A DNA stretch of 6,416 nt from Firmicutes bacterium UBA2595 (GTDB taxonomy: Bacteria; Bacillota; Thermincolia; Thermincolales; UBA2595): the NCBI GenBank assembly GCA_002339745.1, contig DDKP01000038.1, positions 986-7,401 of the forward strand, in the 5' to 3' direction. This document shows positions 6,351-6,416 of this stretch, one piece after another. The notes under the pieces were generated by a model. It had not been told where the DNA came from, did not search any database, and saw nothing but the letters and a program-made list of their open reading frames with translations. The translations under genes were made by a program, and so were the position numbers. Numbering within the stretch: position 1 is the first letter of the stretch; each line of letters begins with the position of its first letter.

Positions 6351-6416
6351 TCATTCGGTATCCACTTCAATAACAGCTTTATCTTGTTTATCAAGTTCGG
6401 AAAGATATACCGAAAC
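6351..6416 (-). CDS. pyrR: PyrR C-terminal end, rest of gene outside window
   Basis: An open frame enters from the right edge and ends at a TGA (6353-6351), giving 21 residues: VSVYLSELDKQDKAVIEVDTE. The alternating hydrophobic strand followed by an acidic turn and a final strand resembles the C-terminus of Bacillus PyrR (a pattern like VQLDEVDQNDLVAIYE). PyrR is the bifunctional pyr mRNA-binding attenuation regulator with uracil phosphoribosyltransferase activity. Only about a tenth of the usual roughly 180-residue protein is visible and none of its PRPP-binding loop, so the call leans on context: it lies directly upstream of a PyrR-type attenuator and pyrB. No uracil permease gene (pyrP) lies between it and pyrB, unlike B. 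subtilis. Confidence 0.75.
   Translation of the reverse strand, partial: VSVYLSELDKQDKAVIEVDTE

Noticed and set aside
6286..6416. On the plus strand AAGGAGGTAA lies directly before an ATG (6298), opening a frame that runs to the window edge.
   Set aside because: The apparent binding site is the complement of the terminator/antiterminator arm, and the frame lies antisense to the attenuator and the pyrR end. The peptide (MQTTSTRPYWPHGTN...) shows no recognisable family. The minus-strand reading explains every base better.

Overview
The window holds most of a de novo pyrimidine (UMP) biosynthesis operon, transcribed entirely on the minus strand (right to left). In transcription order it contains the last 21 codons of pyrR (regulator), a PyrR-type transcription attenuator, pyrB (aspartate carbamoyltransferase), pyrC (dihydroorotase), carA (carbamoyl-phosphate synthase small subunit) and carB (large subunit, cut by the left window edge after 941 residues). 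I translated carB codon by codon and found no stop or frameshift. The other genes are also intact apart from pyrR, which is cut by the right edge.

The order pyrR-pyrB-pyrC-carA-carB, the PyrR-responsive leader, strong GGAGG ribosome binding sites and a class I dihydroorotase all point to a Gram-positive Firmicute. Base composition is mixed and slightly GC-rich by eye. Together with protein flavour (for example the PyrB N-terminus LNRKDLLGMKDL) this suggests a Clostridia lineage of the Peptococcaceae/Desulfotomaculum kind rather than a low-GC Bacillus. The lineage is inference; no marker gene here fixes it.

Layout: 6351-6416 is the pyrR 3' end. 6259-6350 is the attenuator, in which an anti-antiterminator hairpin carrying the PyrR loop UCCCGUGAGG, a 10-bp antiterminator pairing and a 12-bp terminator with a U6 tail can all be read directly. 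6177-6255 is an untranslated stretch with a second, GC-rich 12-bp inverted repeat ending just upstream of the pyrB ribosome binding site. 5228-6169 (or 6175) is pyrB, 3955-5244 pyrC (overlapping pyrB by 17 nt), 2828-3910 carA, and 1-2823 carB (4 nt after carA).

The genes form one pathway unit. CarAB makes carbamoyl phosphate from glutamine, bicarbonate and ATP; PyrB condenses it with aspartate; PyrC closes the ring to dihydroorotate. By the family model, PyrR bound to UMP stabilises the anti-antiterminator, so the terminator forms and transcription of pyrB onward falls when pyrimidines are plentiful. The later genes usually found in such operons (pyrK, pyrD, pyrF, pyrE) would lie left of the window, but that cannot be seen. 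I found no mobile element, CRISPR array, tRNA or rRNA, and no novel defence-type system. The most interesting material is the regulatory segment 6177-6353.
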